A stretch of DNA of 64,000 nt, from contig OZ024802.1 of assembly GCA_964017045.1 (NCBI GenBank), positions 7,238,413 through 7,302,412 on the forward strand. Direction: 5' to 3'. Positions within the stretch are counted from its first letter, which is position 1. Each line of letters starts with the position of its first letter. The notes beneath the pieces were generated by a model. The model did no database searches, was not told where the DNA came from, and saw nothing but the letters and a program-made list of their open reading frames with translations. This document shows, in pieces, positions 43,850 to 55,689 of this stretch. Made by a program: the position numbers and the translations under genes. The stretch comes from Omphiscola glabra (lineage: Eukaryota > Mollusca > Gastropoda > Lymnaeidae).

Positions 43850-46421
43850 TTAGTGAGATGTTTTTGCTTGATGCTTGCTGTAAAAACATTTTATGTTAGG
43901 TTGCAATTTATTTAGCTTCAGTCTCAAGTCTCCCCGCTGTGTTATATCATTTATTTAGCTTTAGTCCCAAGTCTCCCGCTGTGTTATATAATTTATTTAG
44001 CTTAAGTCCCAAGTCTCCCGCTGTGTTATATAATTTATTTAGCTTCAGTCCCAAGTCTCCCGCTGTGTTATATAATTTATTTAGCTTCAGTCCCAAGTCT
44101 CCCCACTGTGTTATATCATTTATTTAGCTTCAGTCCCAAGTCTCCCGCTGTGTTATATCATTTATTTAGCTTCAGTACCAAGTCTCCCGCTGTGTTATAT
44201 CATTTATTTAGCTTCAGTACCAAGTCTCCCCGCGGTGTTATATCATTTATTTAGCTTCAGTACCAAGTCTCCCCGCGGTGTTATATCATTTATTTAGCTT
44301 CAGTACCAAGTCTCCCCGCGGTGTTATATCATTTATTTAGCTTCAGTACCAAGTCTCCCCGCTGTGTTATATCATTTATTTAGCTTCAGTACCAAGTCTC
44401 CCCGCGGTGTTATATCATTTATTTAGCTTCAGTACCAAGTCTCCCCACTGTGTTATATCATTTATTTAGCTTCAGTCCCAAGTCTCCCCGCGGTGTTATA
44501 TCATTTATTTAGCTTCAGTACCAAGTCTCCCCGCGGTGTTATATCATTTATTTAGCTTCAGTACCAAGTCTCCCCGCGGTGTTATATCATTTATTTAGCT
44601 TCAGTACCAAGTCTCCCGCTGTGTTATATCATTTATTTAGCTTCAGTACCAAGTCTCCCCGCGGTGTTATATCATTTATTTAGCTTCAGTACCAAGTCTC
44701 CCCGCGGTGTTATATCATTTATTTAGCTTCAGTACCAAGTCTCCCCGCGGTGTTATATCATTTATTTAGCTTCAGTCCCAAGTCTCCCGCTGTGTTATAT
44801 CATTTATTTAGCTTCAGTACCAAGTCTCCCGCTGTGTTATATCATTTATTTAGCTTCAGTCCCAAGTCTCCCGCTGTGTTATATCATTTATTTAGCTTCA
44901 GTACCAAGTCTCCCCGCGGTGTTATATCATTTATTTAGCTTCAGTACCAAGTCTCCCGCTGTGTTATCTCATTTATTTAGCTTCAGTACCAAGTCTCCCC
45001 GCGGTGTTATATCATTTATTTAGCTTCAGTACCAAGTCTCCCCGCGGTGTTATATCATTTATTTAGCTTCAGTACCAAGTCTCCCCGCTGTGTTATATCA
45101 TTTATTTAGCTTCAGTACCAAGTCTCCCCGCTGTGTTATATCATTTATTTAGCTTCAGTCCCAAGTCTCCCCACTGTGTTATATCATTTATTTAGCTTCA
45201 GTCCCAAGTCTCCCGCTGTGTTATATCATTTATTTAGCTTCAGTACCAAGTCTCCCCGCGGTGTTATATCATTTATTTAGCTTCAGTACCAAGTCTCCCC
45301 GCGGTGTTATATCATTTATTTAGCTTCAGTACCAAGTCTCCCCGCGGTGTTATATCATTTATTTAGCTTCAGTACCAAGTCTCCCCGCGGTGTTATATCA
45401 TTTATTTAGCTTCAGTACCAAGTCTCCCGCTGTGTTATATCGAGCCGATTTATTTTTTTTTTTGGCAAATCATTCATGGCATTAAATCCACATTCAGCTG
45501 AGTGTCAAGATGGAAACGGTCACAATAGTTTTCTTGCACATTTGGTCGAATTTGAATATTTGATTTCTTTTTCCTCACAAAGCCGTGATGTCATCGCTCC
45601 TTTTATATGAAATAAAGATTTAACAGACTCATCATTTCGCCAGTCTGCGAGTTCTTCTTGATACTGCATATTTGAAATATCAGACAAATCCACTAACATT
45701 GGCTGCATCATCCAAGTTGGAAAATCAATTTGTTTCAAATCAGAAAATCTTTCTTTTAAATCAGCCGATAGAATTTTCAGATGATCGACAGTAACAAATA
45801 TGGCGGTATCAGTCACGTCACATTTTTGAAGCCAATGAAATTTTTTAAAATTTTTGTGACTTAATTCAATCAATTTAATGAAACAAATATCTTCGCTTTT
45901 GCATCGACAAGAGTTTTATTTGTTCCTTAAAGTGGGTTATTTAATTAATTAACTTTTTTAAAGATATCCGCTAAATAACTCACAAATGCTTTACCATCGA
46001 CGGCTAACAGATACATATCAGGTTTGTCACTTTAAAAATCGCAAGAATATCAAATAGTTCCATATTTATTTTCCAGCAATTCCCCTTCGAAAGCCATCTT
46101 ACTTCAGTGTGAGGCAAAAGTCTCACATAGTCTGCAATTTGTTCTTCACAAAATAGCTAGAAGAGACGTTCACATTTGGCATTAGCTTTAACAGCATTGA
46201 TACACTTAAGAACTGAATTTAATACTTCATATGGAACATGCGAAATGTTTTTAGCTACTAAGTTTTCCCTTACACATTGCACAAGCAGCATTTCTGGATT
46301 CTCATCTTTCGTCAATTTTAAGCAGTCATTTTTCTTGCCCATCATGTCAGGAGCACTATCTGCAGCACAAGATATTATATTTTTCATTGGTATATTATTG
46401 ACATCTGAGTCATTTTTTAAG

Positions 46422-46462
<41 letters not shown>

Positions 46463-46730
46463 TTGGTGGCAGTGGTGCTTTCTAATGATTTACAGAACCA
46501 CATTTCTTCAGCAAAATCTCCTTTATCAATATATCTTAAATACGTTATCAATACAGCCTCACTGTCTCTCAAAGTTGGTTCATCCATTTGCACTGAGAAT
46601 TTACTGGTTTTCAGCTTTTCAACAAGTTGTATTTCAATATCTTCACTCATTTCGTCTATTCTTCTCCTAACGTTATTGTTACTGAGTGGCATGGCTTTCA
46701 AGACTTTGTCATCTTTTTTCATAACCGTTT
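43850..46730 (-). pseudogene. hAT transposase pseudogene (ZBED5/FAM200-like)
   Basis: Pieces in order: PLSNNNVRRRIDEMSEDIE and FSVQMDEPTLRD (46423-46722); SAPDMMGKKNDCLKLTKDEN then LVQCVRENLVAKNIS (46157-46387); WMMQPMLVDLSDI and later parts (45520-45873); ECGFNAMNDL (about 45450-45490); and, beyond the array, a C-terminal GDLRLKLNKLQPNIKCFYSK tail ending at 43850. Stops, frameshifts, the TA repeat and the array break it. The usual N-terminal BED zinc finger is not visible. The DGAP-type motif is degenerate (DSAP). Confidence 0.85.
43922..45441. repeat. 42-43-bp minisatellite made of transposase codons, about 35 units
   Basis: Units contain ttatatcatttatttagctt and cagtaccaagtctccc, with ccgcgg or cgctg junction variants. 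On the minus strand each encodes GDLVLKLNK-stop, i.e. the hAT C-terminal segment truncated at the unit junction. It sits exactly where the transposase frame breaks. Confidence 0.93.
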
Positions 46731-47065
46731 TAAGAAATGCTGATATTGATGGTTTGATTAAATTTATCCTCTATTATGATTTTCTCCAGATTTAGCGATG
46801 AGTAAGGAAATTTCATAATTTCCCCAAGAGTACGATTGACAGTTGCAGAATGAGCAGTAAATAGAGAGTTTAATGTTGCTCTTTTTTTCAAAATACAAGT
46901 TAAATCATAGTAGACGGTTGGTTGTCTAATTCTAGACAGCAATCTAATTGCCCCCCTGTGGGGCGTGGGCCCCCCGTTGGGAAACACCGATTAACAGCGT
47001 CTTGAAATAGTGATTAAGGGAGTACGCATGCGTACACAACATACAATTGACATATTTAATTGGTT

Positions 47066-47311
47066 GCACCTATAGGTACACGGGTACCAGAATTGAGAGG
47101 TTGGTATTAAAAAACGATTTAAAATATTATTGTTGGGTTTGTAAGACTAAATGAGGTATCAAATGAAAGATAAATGAATGTACTATACGTTTGTAAACTT
47201 AATTCTTCATTTTAACTAAAATAAACTACTACAAATGACATCCGAATAGCATTAGTCAAAATGGACCCGGACACGCAGCACCGCCATGCGCACCCGGGTA
47301 CCATTAAGCTC
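47066..47311. mobile_element. Half-length relative of the foldback element
   Basis: It matches the left arm plus central spacer of the element at 20941-21372 (gcacctataggtacacgggt through cacccgggtaccattaagct), then stops at the point where the second arm would begin. A 24-bp minisatellite follows directly. Confidence 0.88.
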
Positions 47312-47312
47312 T

Positions 47313-47632
47313 CCCCTTCATTCTTCAATCTCAAACTTTCCTCTTCAATCTCAAACTTTCCTCTTCAATCATCAATCTCAAACTTTCATCTTCAATCATC
47401 AATCTCAAACTTTCCTCTTCAATCATCAATCTCAAACTTTCCTCTTCAATCATCAATCTCAATCTTTCCTCTTCAATCATCAATCTCAAACTTTCCTCTT
47501 CAATCGTCAATCTCAAACTTTCCTCTTCAATCATCCATCTCAAACTTTCATCTTCAATCATCAATCTCAAACTTTCCTCTTCAATCATCAATCTTAAACT
47601 TTCCTCTTCATCCATCAATCTCAAACTTTCCC
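47313..47632. repeat. 24-bp minisatellite, about 13 units
   Basis: Units of tcaatctcaaactttcctct plus tcaa, pyrimidine-rich on the plus strand. Confidence 0.94.
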
Positions 47633-48298
47633 TTTCAGATATCAATCTCACCTCGAACGCAAGAGAAAATGACAAGACAATAGTTATCAAAGTCAGTTGA
47701 GCAGCCAAAATCTCGTTATTCTTGGAACTCGCTGGTTATATTATATAAATAAAGTCTACTCTCCAACTTGAGTAGACTTGGAGCACAGCAGACGACTTCT
47801 TCAATCTCATTGTTCGTTTAAATTATCTTTCAGAAGTCATTTGAATCGAGGTTTTTTTACCTCCCTCTAGCACCAAAACCGACCAATCAGGCGCTGTCAC
47901 TTCAAGTTATAATAGAAACTCATCCACATTTTATTAGTTTGGATTCTGAGATGGGAACAACCGAATCTTCTCTCTCTTTCATTTTCAACTTCAGACTTCT
48001 TCCCCATCCCTCAGTTTTCCCTCTTTCATTCTTCAGCCTCAATTCACTCCATCCCTCCAAGTCTTTCCTTTCATTAAAGAGCTAGGTTTTCATTAACATC
48101 GTTCAGCTCTCATTGTCTCAATCACTTTTATCTCTAAACAAACAAAATCAAACGTATTCAACCATGATACTGGTCATTAGAAATTAACTCTTTAACTACC
48201 AGTCGAACGCCTGCATTTTTGATAAGCTGCGAAGCTTGAATGGTGAATTACAAAAGCGCACCCTTTGACACACGCATTCATTTATACAATGTTTAGGC

Positions 48299-48520
48299 CA
48301 AGGCGTAGCTGGGGACAGATGCCCAAACTGCCCACCTTGTAGGGGCGTAAAATCGGGATATGGTGGGTTTTATTTTTAAATGGGTCTCAGAGTTGAAAAA
48401 ACAAAGGGTGGGGGGGGGGGGGGGTTTGAAAAATGAATCTTGTGCCCGGGCGCCAAGAATTCTAGCTAGGAAGTAAATAAAAGGGGCCGTCACCAATTCC
48501 CACCACTAGGTACGCCACTG
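48299..48520. mobile_element. MITE of the CAGAGGCGTAGC family, copy 2 (old)
   Basis: Begins CAAGGCGTAGCTGGGG and ends GGTACGCCACTG. It shares the cttgtgcccgggcgcc block and A-rich middle with the other copies, but has a G run inside and no preserved target duplication. Confidence 0.6.
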
Positions 48521-49021
48521 ATTCTAACAAAGTTATCTTCCCATTTGTGTGATTAAAATTTGAAAGACAGAAAAAATGGCATCGAGAGTATGAATCTGCC
48601 AAGCTAAACAATGGAACTCTTTTGTAATCTGCAAGTGTGCCAGGAAAACAGGAGTACAGCTCATCAAAGACAACAGTTGTCTCCGTGGCCAACTAATGAA
48701 GCTTATAGAAAATGTTCAGTCGCTCTCTATGATGGAATTCTAGTGGATGGGGGGGGGGGAGTCAAAGATAGCAGGTAGCTGAGTCATAGAGAGAGGTAGA
48801 TATTTTTTATGTTCGAATAGCGAGGGGAAATTGTGGCATTTTGAGTTGTTTTTTTTTCCGTTTATATTCACCCCCCCCCCCTTTTTTTTCCCTGCCCCAT
48901 GACGGTGAGAATGTTTTATTGATACCTCTATGATTGGCCCATTTGAGCCATGCCGTTGAATTGGACCTCTTAAGTTTATCTAATGTCTGTTGAACAAGGT
49001 TTTTCCAAAAAAATTTGTTTC

Positions 49022-49160
49022 TGTGGGGAATGTCTGTCATAGTGTTTCTGTGGGGAATGTCTGTATAGTGTTTCTGTGGGGAATGTCTGTTATAGTGTTT
49101 CTGTAGGGAATGTCTGTTATAGTGTTTCTGTAAGGAATGTCTGTTATAGTGTTTCTGTGG
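49022..49160. repeat. About 28-bp tandem repeat, 5 units
   Basis: Units of gtttctgtggggaatgtctg plus ttatagt, ending in degenerate copies. Confidence 0.9.
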
Positions 49161-49328
49161 GGTTGTCTGTTATAGCTTGTTTATGTGGAAATGTGTGTTA
49201 TAGTTCGTCTCCTAAAAGAAAATGTTGTACAGGGGGGGGGTCTGTTAATGAGACAATATGTGGATAGCTGAAAGCTATTAGGTAGACCCATCAATCCTAT
49301 GGTAAATAAGATTCTCATGGTTACTTAC

Positions 49329-49385
49329 CGAGGAAGACTGTTGGAATGCTTGGTGTTGGTACAGGGTTTGCCGAGATGAGACCCC
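49329..49385 (-). other. Candidate upstream exon, 57 nt
   Basis: It is bounded by a ctctctccag acceptor and a gtaagt donor on the minus strand. It is open in all three frames and lacks an ATG. It could be a 5'UTR exon of troponin I or an exon of another minus-strand transcript. I recognise no protein motif in it. Confidence 0.35.
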
Positions 49386-49689
49386 CTGGAGAGAGTAGAG
49401 TCATACATTCATTAACACAATCTATTAGCAGAGATGAACAGTGACAACGGGTAGCTGTCTGAGCGTTGGTAATGGTGTCGTGGAACAGGAGGACAGAGGT
49501 AATCGGGGAAAAGGAAAATATCCAGGAACATGAAGATTTCAAGGAACTCAGAGGTAGCGCGGAACATAGAGATAAGAAATTGCATAGAGCTATATCAAAG
49601 AACATAGAGATACTAGGAACAAGAATACATTTGATAGCACGAAGTTAATGGGAATAAAAACATTTGTTAAACGTGCACCGATTAATCAG

Positions 49690-50210
49690 TCGTTTTCTTC
49701 TCTGTCTCTCTCACTCCCTCACTAACTCCCTCCCTTTCCCTCCCTCACTTACTCCCTCTCTCACTTTCTCCCTCACTCACTCATTCCTTCACTCACTCCC
49801 TCCCTCCCTCACTAATTCACTCTCTCCCTCCCTCACCCATTCCCCCCTCCCTCTCTTACTCACTATCTCACTCATTCCCTCACTCCCTCACTCATTCCCT
49901 CACTCACTCACTCCATCCCTCACTCTATCACTCCCTCAATCACTCACTTACTCCTTCACTCATTCCCTCCCTCCTTCACTCTCTCACTACCTCCCTCACT
50001 CACGCCCTGACTACACCACCGTTCTATTCTAGTTCTCTCTCCACCTCATTTTCCCCATCGCCACCTATCTCTCACTTCGTCTCTCTCACTCACTACCTAT
50101 TTCTCTCTCACTCTCTTTCACTCTCTTTCACTCTCTCTGACCCCACTCCCTTTTTCTCTTTCTCTCACACACACCCTCTCTCTCTCCTCTCACATTAACT
50201 CCGTCATTCT
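49690..50210. repeat. CT-rich low-complexity tract
   Basis: About 500 bp of CTCC/CTCA-type pyrimidine sequence on the plus strand. Its open frame is compositional. Confidence 0.93.
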
Positions 50211-50414
50211 GATACAGGGCTCCGATTTATCGTGACGATACAACAATTAATCTATGATTTAACAATGCCGGCAGCAAAGGGGGAGAATACCCTTATCGTC
50301 AGTAAGTCATCGGAACAGCCTTGACCTTGCAGCACAAAGGAATGGAAGCAGATTCTCTCATCGGGATATGGGTACAAAAGATGGCGGCACCTAAATCATC
50401 CTATATGATCAAGT

Positions 50415-50598
50415 CAGAGGCGTAGCTAGAGTGTTTGGCGCCCGGAGACAAGATTCATTTTAAACAGCCTCCCTTTCTCAACTTTCAAACCCATTTTTTA
50501 AAATTAAAAAAGTAATATCAAAACACATTTTGGCAACTTTAACTAGAATGGCACCCAGGGACACATGTCTCCCTCCCCCCCCCATACCTACGCCTATG
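50415..50598. mobile_element. hAT-type MITE, CAGAGGCGTAGC family, copy 3
   Basis: The 184-bp element begins CAGAGGCGTAGCTAG and ends ACCTACGCCTATG. GATCAAGT is perfectly duplicated on both sides (50407-50414 and 50599-50606). It is in inverted orientation relative to copy 1. Confidence 0.88.
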
Positions 50599-50771
50599 GA
50601 TCAAGTTAACATAAGCGTTTCTATAAATATAAGAATCCTGCGGACATGCAAACTGTATCGGAATTAAAAGCTGGAAATAAATTGTATCTGAAAGCTAAAA
50701 CGTGAGAACACCGCAGTGTTTTCAATTCTAGAAATATCATACTTGACGTTTTTTGTTTAATAGATTTGATG

Positions 50772-51350
50772 AAACCGGAGCGCGGTGAGCATGCTAAAGT
50801 AGCATAGATACCAGCAGTGAGCATGCTAAATTAGCATGGATACCAGCGGTGAGCATGCTAAAGTAGCATGGATACCAGCGGTGAGCATGCTAAAGGATAC
50901 CAGCGGTGAGCATGCTAAATTAGCATGGATACCAGCGGTGAGCATGCTAAAGTAGCATGGATACCAGCGGTGAGCATGCTAAAGTAGCATGGATACCAGC
51001 AGTGAGCATGCTAAAGTAGCATGGATATCAGCAGTGAGCATGCTAAAGTAGCATGGATACCAGCGGTGAGCATGCTAAAGTAGCATAGATACCAGCAGTG
51101 AGCATGCTAAAGGATACCAGCGGTGAGCATGCTAAATTAGCATGGATACCAGCGGTGAGCATGCTAAAGTAGCATGGATACCAGCGGTGAGCATGCTAAA
51201 GTAGCATGGATACCAGCAGTGAGCATGCTAAAGTAGCATGGATACCAGCGGTGATCATGCTAAAGTAGCATGGATACCAGCGGTGATCATGCTAAAGTAG
51301 CATGGATACCAGCAGTGAGCATGCTAAAGTAGCATGGATACCAGCGCTAT
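50772..51350. repeat. 32-bp minisatellite with a hairpin in each unit, about 18 units
   Basis: Units of gtgagcatgctaaagtagca plus tggataccagcg. CATGCTA and TAGCATG form a 7-bp inverted repeat in each full unit. Two units lack 7 bases and so lose one arm. Confidence 0.94.
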
Positions 51351-51519
51351 AGAAGTATCCAATCAATCAATCGATCAATATTTCACTTTAAACCCTTTGA
51401 ATTAAACTAAAACAAATAACACGCTTCACTATTACCGTTGATTTTGCCAAGCTCTAAACATATTTTATGGTCGCAATAATAAACAAAAATGTATTTCTTT
51501 GATGATGTCTGGGGTACAA

Positions 51520-51795
51520 ACCAGTTCTGCTGCCATTGGTTGGTAAATACGCTTCAGATAATAGGTCTGCTGCCATTGGTCGGTAAATACGCTTCAGATA
51601 ATAGGTCTACTGCCGTTGGTTGGTAACTACGATTCTGATGTTAGGCCTCCTTCGATTGGTTTGCATATACGCTCCTTATATTAGGTCTGCTGCCATTGGT
51701 TGATAACTACGATTCTGATGTTAGGCCTCCTTCGATTGGTTTGCATATACGCTCCTTATATTAGGTCTGCTGCCATTTGTTGGTAACTACGATCC
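51520..51795. repeat. About 60-bp degenerate tandem repeat
   Basis: Units contain ggtctgctgccattggttgg and a tacgctt/tacgatt block, in alternating subtypes. From 51796 to 52300 I saw no gene. Confidence 0.85.
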
Positions 51796-52299
51796 AGCGC
51801 CGCTATTTGCTTTTGTGTTTGTTTGTCATTTGTCCCCCACTATCTACTTTCAATCTCAACGACGCTTATACATCTGTCAGTTGAACTTCGTGGGTTGCAA
51901 GTGCCCAGGACAAGGAAATTATCGCATCCTTAATCAGTGCCCTTTAGCACGACTTGAGATTCTTCGCCTTCTTCATATATATTTTGAGGGCCCATGATCA
52001 ATGTATTGATCATACTGGCTCCTGTGTTTATAGAAAGGGTTCACGATGTTTCTGTGTATGGTTTTGAAGAGGATACTTCACTGGAGACAAGGGTTACTCG
52101 ATGATGATATTAGAAGCTGGGGTTTGGAAGACCTGATGCAATAGACGCAAATGTGTCATGTGTTGTCGCCTCAACTGTTCCTTTTTGTAAGCCTGCTCTG
52201 TCCCTGATTGTCTTTGGCAGGAATGAGCAGTTCCTGTATTGTGCTCTTGCTGTTATAAGCCGGAACTCCCAGTCATGGCCTCGTCTTCTGTTTCCAAAC

Positions 52300-52530
52300 T
52301 ATTTTACTTCCCTTATCTCTACCACCTAATTTCCCCTACTCCTGTCTCCTTCCAAACCCTCTTACTTCCCCTATTTTTAACCATCTACTCTCCCCTACTA
52401 ACGTCACCTTACATACCCTATTACTTCCCCTTATTTTTATCAACTACTCTCCCCTACTAACGTCACCTTAATTACCCTATTACTTCCCCTTATTTATACC
52501 ACCTACTCTCCCCTACTAACCTATCCTTAC
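52300..52530. repeat. About 60-bp degenerate tandem repeat, 4 units
   Basis: Units contain accctattacttcccctta and ctactctcccctactaacgt. Confidence 0.85.
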
Positions 52531-52839
52531 TAGTTGACAATAAATTATCCAACCAACATGATCTTAAAAACCACATATGTGTACGGCGTGAACCTCGAAA
52601 TTCCGGACGCAAACCGGAACTGGTTTTTGAAGTCTTTTTTATTTTTAAAATTATTTTTATTAAAAAACCAGGATGTCTTTCTGTTGCTATTTTATCAAAT
52701 AAATGGAATAATAAACATCTTACTATCGATTATAACAATGGGGGGGGGGGGGTGCATGTGTTAACCTTATTTCCACTTTTAAGCTAATGACTTTGTTTGA
52801 GACTGGCACGCGGTTGCAGCACGGCGCGACACTAAGGAA

Positions 52840-53480
52840 GACCAATCGGGTCTGACTGAGAAGTTCAATCTCCTAATGAAGACCCATCGGGTCTGACTGA
52901 GAAGTTCAATCTCCTAATGAAGACCAAACGGATCTGACTGAGAAGTTCAATCTCTTAATGAAGACCAATCGGCTCTGACTGAGAAGTTCAATCTCCTAAT
53001 GAAGACCAATCGGCTCTGACTGAGAAGTTCAATCTCCTAATGAAGACGAATCGGATCTGACTGAGAAGTTCAATCTCCTAATGAAGACCTATCAGGTCTG
53101 ACAGAAGTTCAATCTCCCAATGAAGACCCATCGGATCTGACTGAGAAGTTCAATCTCCTAATGAAGACCTATCAGGTCTGACAGAAGTTCAATCTCCTAA
53201 TGAAGACCCATCGGGTCTGACTGAGAAGTTCAATCTCCTAATGAAGACCTATCAGGTCTGACAGAAGTTCAATCTCCAAATGAAGACCAATCGGGTCTGA
53301 CTGAGAAGTTCAATCTCCTAATGAAGACCAATCGGATCTGACTGAGAAGTTCAATCTCCTAATGAAGACCAATCGGATCTGACTGAGAAGTTCAATCTCC
53401 TAATGAAGACCAATCGGATCTGACTGAGAAGTTCAATCTCCTAATGAAGACCAATCGGATCTGACTGAGGAGTTCAATCT
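52840..53480. repeat. 41-bp minisatellite, about 15-16 units
   Basis: Units of tgaagaccaatcggatctga plus ctgagaagttcaatctcctaa. A shorter subtype lacking ctga recurs among the middle units. Confidence 0.94.
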
Positions 53481-53869
53481 CACTTTGGGAATGGGGCGAA
53501 AAATAAAATATTGACTTGTCTATGAGAAAACAAACACATTGACCTGTCTGCGATTATCAAAATATAGGGTTTGTCATTTAATGGTGGAAATCTATTAATA
53601 GAACATCCTGGTATTCCGTTTAGCCAATCTCTCAACAGCTGTTCAGTACTCCTACATTTATGTGAGCCAGCATAGTGGGTCTTAACCTAGACGAAAACTT
53701 GTTTACAATCAGATTTTACAAACCAATTTTTACTGATATATGTATATGCGGAAATATATTGTTAGAAGCGATGGTTTACGAAAACATTGTTACAGATAGT
53801 AGCATTACGTAATGTCATGTGACGTTTTCCGAACTTTTGAAACGACAAACCCTAACAGAGTTTACATGT

Positions 53870-54032
53870 ACATCAAAATATTAGAATTTATATAGGCATC
53901 AAAATATTAGAATTTATATGGGCATCAAAATCTTAGAATGTTTATGGGCATCAAAATATTAGAATGTATATGGGCATCAAAATATTAGAATGTATATGGG
54001 CATCAAAATATTAGAATGTATATGGACATCAA
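53870..54032. repeat. 27-bp minisatellite, 6 units
   Basis: Units of tatgggcatcaaaatattag plus aatgtat. Confidence 0.92.
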
Positions 54033-54217
54033 AATAATTTTTACCGGTAGAGTGAGTTATACATTAATATTAAATTTGTGGATTCTATATTTTTTTTTTT
54101 AAATCTCAATATCCCAGAGCTGATGCATCTTGAGTCAGTGTACTGTCAGTGTGCTGTCATTGTACTGTCAATGTACTGTCAGCGTACTATCAGTGTACTA
54201 TCAGAGTATCCCTAAGG

Positions 54218-54386
54218 GTCGGTTCACACGATCAAATTTTCTTTCAAGCATTTGATGCAATTCGTGTATGAAGCCTTGTCACAACTTTCAAATTACTATT
54301 TGATCAAATTCCCCCAAAAAGAAACCACGCACAAAATAGTGCGTTCATACAACAATTTGACGCGAAATTTGATCGTGTGAACTGAC
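54218..54386. mobile_element. Small inverted-repeat element, family unknown
   Basis: Ends GTCGGTTCACACGATCAAAT and its near-perfect complement (one mismatch over 22 bp) bound a 169-bp segment. No clear target duplication was found, so the superfamily is not assigned. Confidence 0.72.
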
Positions 54387-54607
54387 GCATATGTGTAACT
54401 ACAGCTGTATAGTAATAATAATAACACTAATATTACGTTAATGATAATACGAGTATACAATTCCACTAATAATACTAAGACAATACTGCTAGCAAACATA
54501 CGGTTGATCCTCGTGATCATATGTGAACTTATTTATAACTTGTATTTAATGTTTACTGGCATTCTTCAAGCAACCGGGGAGAACAGTGTGAGAAAAAAAT
54601 AGTTGTT

Positions 54608-54982
54608 CTAATCCTGGAGGTAGTGCTCCCTAATCCTGGAGGCAGTGCTCCCTAATCCTGGAGGCAGTGCTCCCTAATCCTGGGGGTAGTGCTCCCTAAT
54701 ACTGAAGGTAGTGCTCCCTAATACTGGAGGTAGTGCTCCCTAATACTGGAGGTAGTGCTCACTAATACTGGAGGTAGTGCTCCCTAATACTGGAGGTAGT
54801 GCTCCCTAATCCTGGAGGTAGTGTTCCCTAATCCTGGAGGTAGTGCTCCCTAATCCTGGAGGTAGTACTCCCTAATCCTGGAGGTAGTGCTCCCTAATCC
54901 TGGAGGTAGTGCTCCCTAATCCTGGAGGTAGTGCTCCCTAATCCTGGAGGTAGTGCTCAGTAATCCTGGAGGTAGTGCTCCC
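54608..54982. repeat. 22-bp minisatellite, 17 units
   Basis: Units of taatcctggaggtagtgctc plus cc. A block of units with tact instead of tcct lies in the middle. Confidence 0.95.
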
Positions 54983-55689
54983 GTACACAAAAATCCTCTG
55001 CTAATGTTATTATTATATTCATGAAAAGAAACTCAGTGATCCAAATATACAACTGTCAGGAACGATAATGACCCAATTCTCCTTTTACATTAATTTGTAG
55101 CGACATTTAATTCAACTTTTAAAAAAAATATGTTTTATTTTAATTAATTATTATACCCCCCACACCACACCCCCCCCCCCCCCCCCCCCCAAGGAAAAAA
55201 ATAATAATTCAAAATCCAGAAATGGACGCTGGGTGGTAGTTGGCCCCCTTCGACACATTTCCGGTTACAATTCACCGGATCAAAATACCCCTCCCCCACG
55301 CCCCCCCCCCACAACAAAAATGCACGTGAATGGTCACCTTAATTTATCTAGACAATTTTATCATTAGCAATCAGCATGTAGAGCTGTTCTTTTCGCCTGG
55401 AGTGGGGCGGTGGTGGTGTCAGATCCTAAATGAGGACCATTTAGTTGTCATGGTCGTAGTTTCCGAACAACTTGAAACTGATGAGCGCTTACTGTTAATA
55501 TATGAGCTTATTCATATTACCCAGCATGCCCTAATCATCTGTCGTCATTTAGATTAGACATTTAGTTATCTATTGTTTTAATTAATATTCCTTTTTTTAA
55601 AAAAATTAAGGGGGGGGGGTCAAAAAAAAGGTGGGGGGGTTCTACGGTTATAATAATTATTATGGAGTATAGCGCATATATGATGTGTC
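54983..55689. other. AT-rich and poly-C/G sequence, no gene
   Basis: Contains several C tracts (about 55155-55190, 55280-55310) and G tracts near 55610-55640. No coding or mobile signal. Confidence 0.5.

Larger units (their letters stand above)
43566..46989 (-). mobile_element. Decayed hAT transposon with internal minisatellite
   Basis: The left end CAGTGTTTCCCAAC and the right end GTTGGGAAACACCG are inverted repeats with one mismatch, and both have nearby gccccac subterminal blocks. Between them lie transposase remnants on the minus strand, a (TA)n run (46424-46460) and a 1.5-kb 42-43-bp array. No intact 8-bp duplication remains (atctccac versus attaacag). Confidence 0.8.

Noticed and set aside
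50772..51350. Regular repeats with hairpins, superficially CRISPR-like
   Set aside because: There are no unique spacers of constant length and no cas genes; the sequence is eukaryotic and the units are contiguous.
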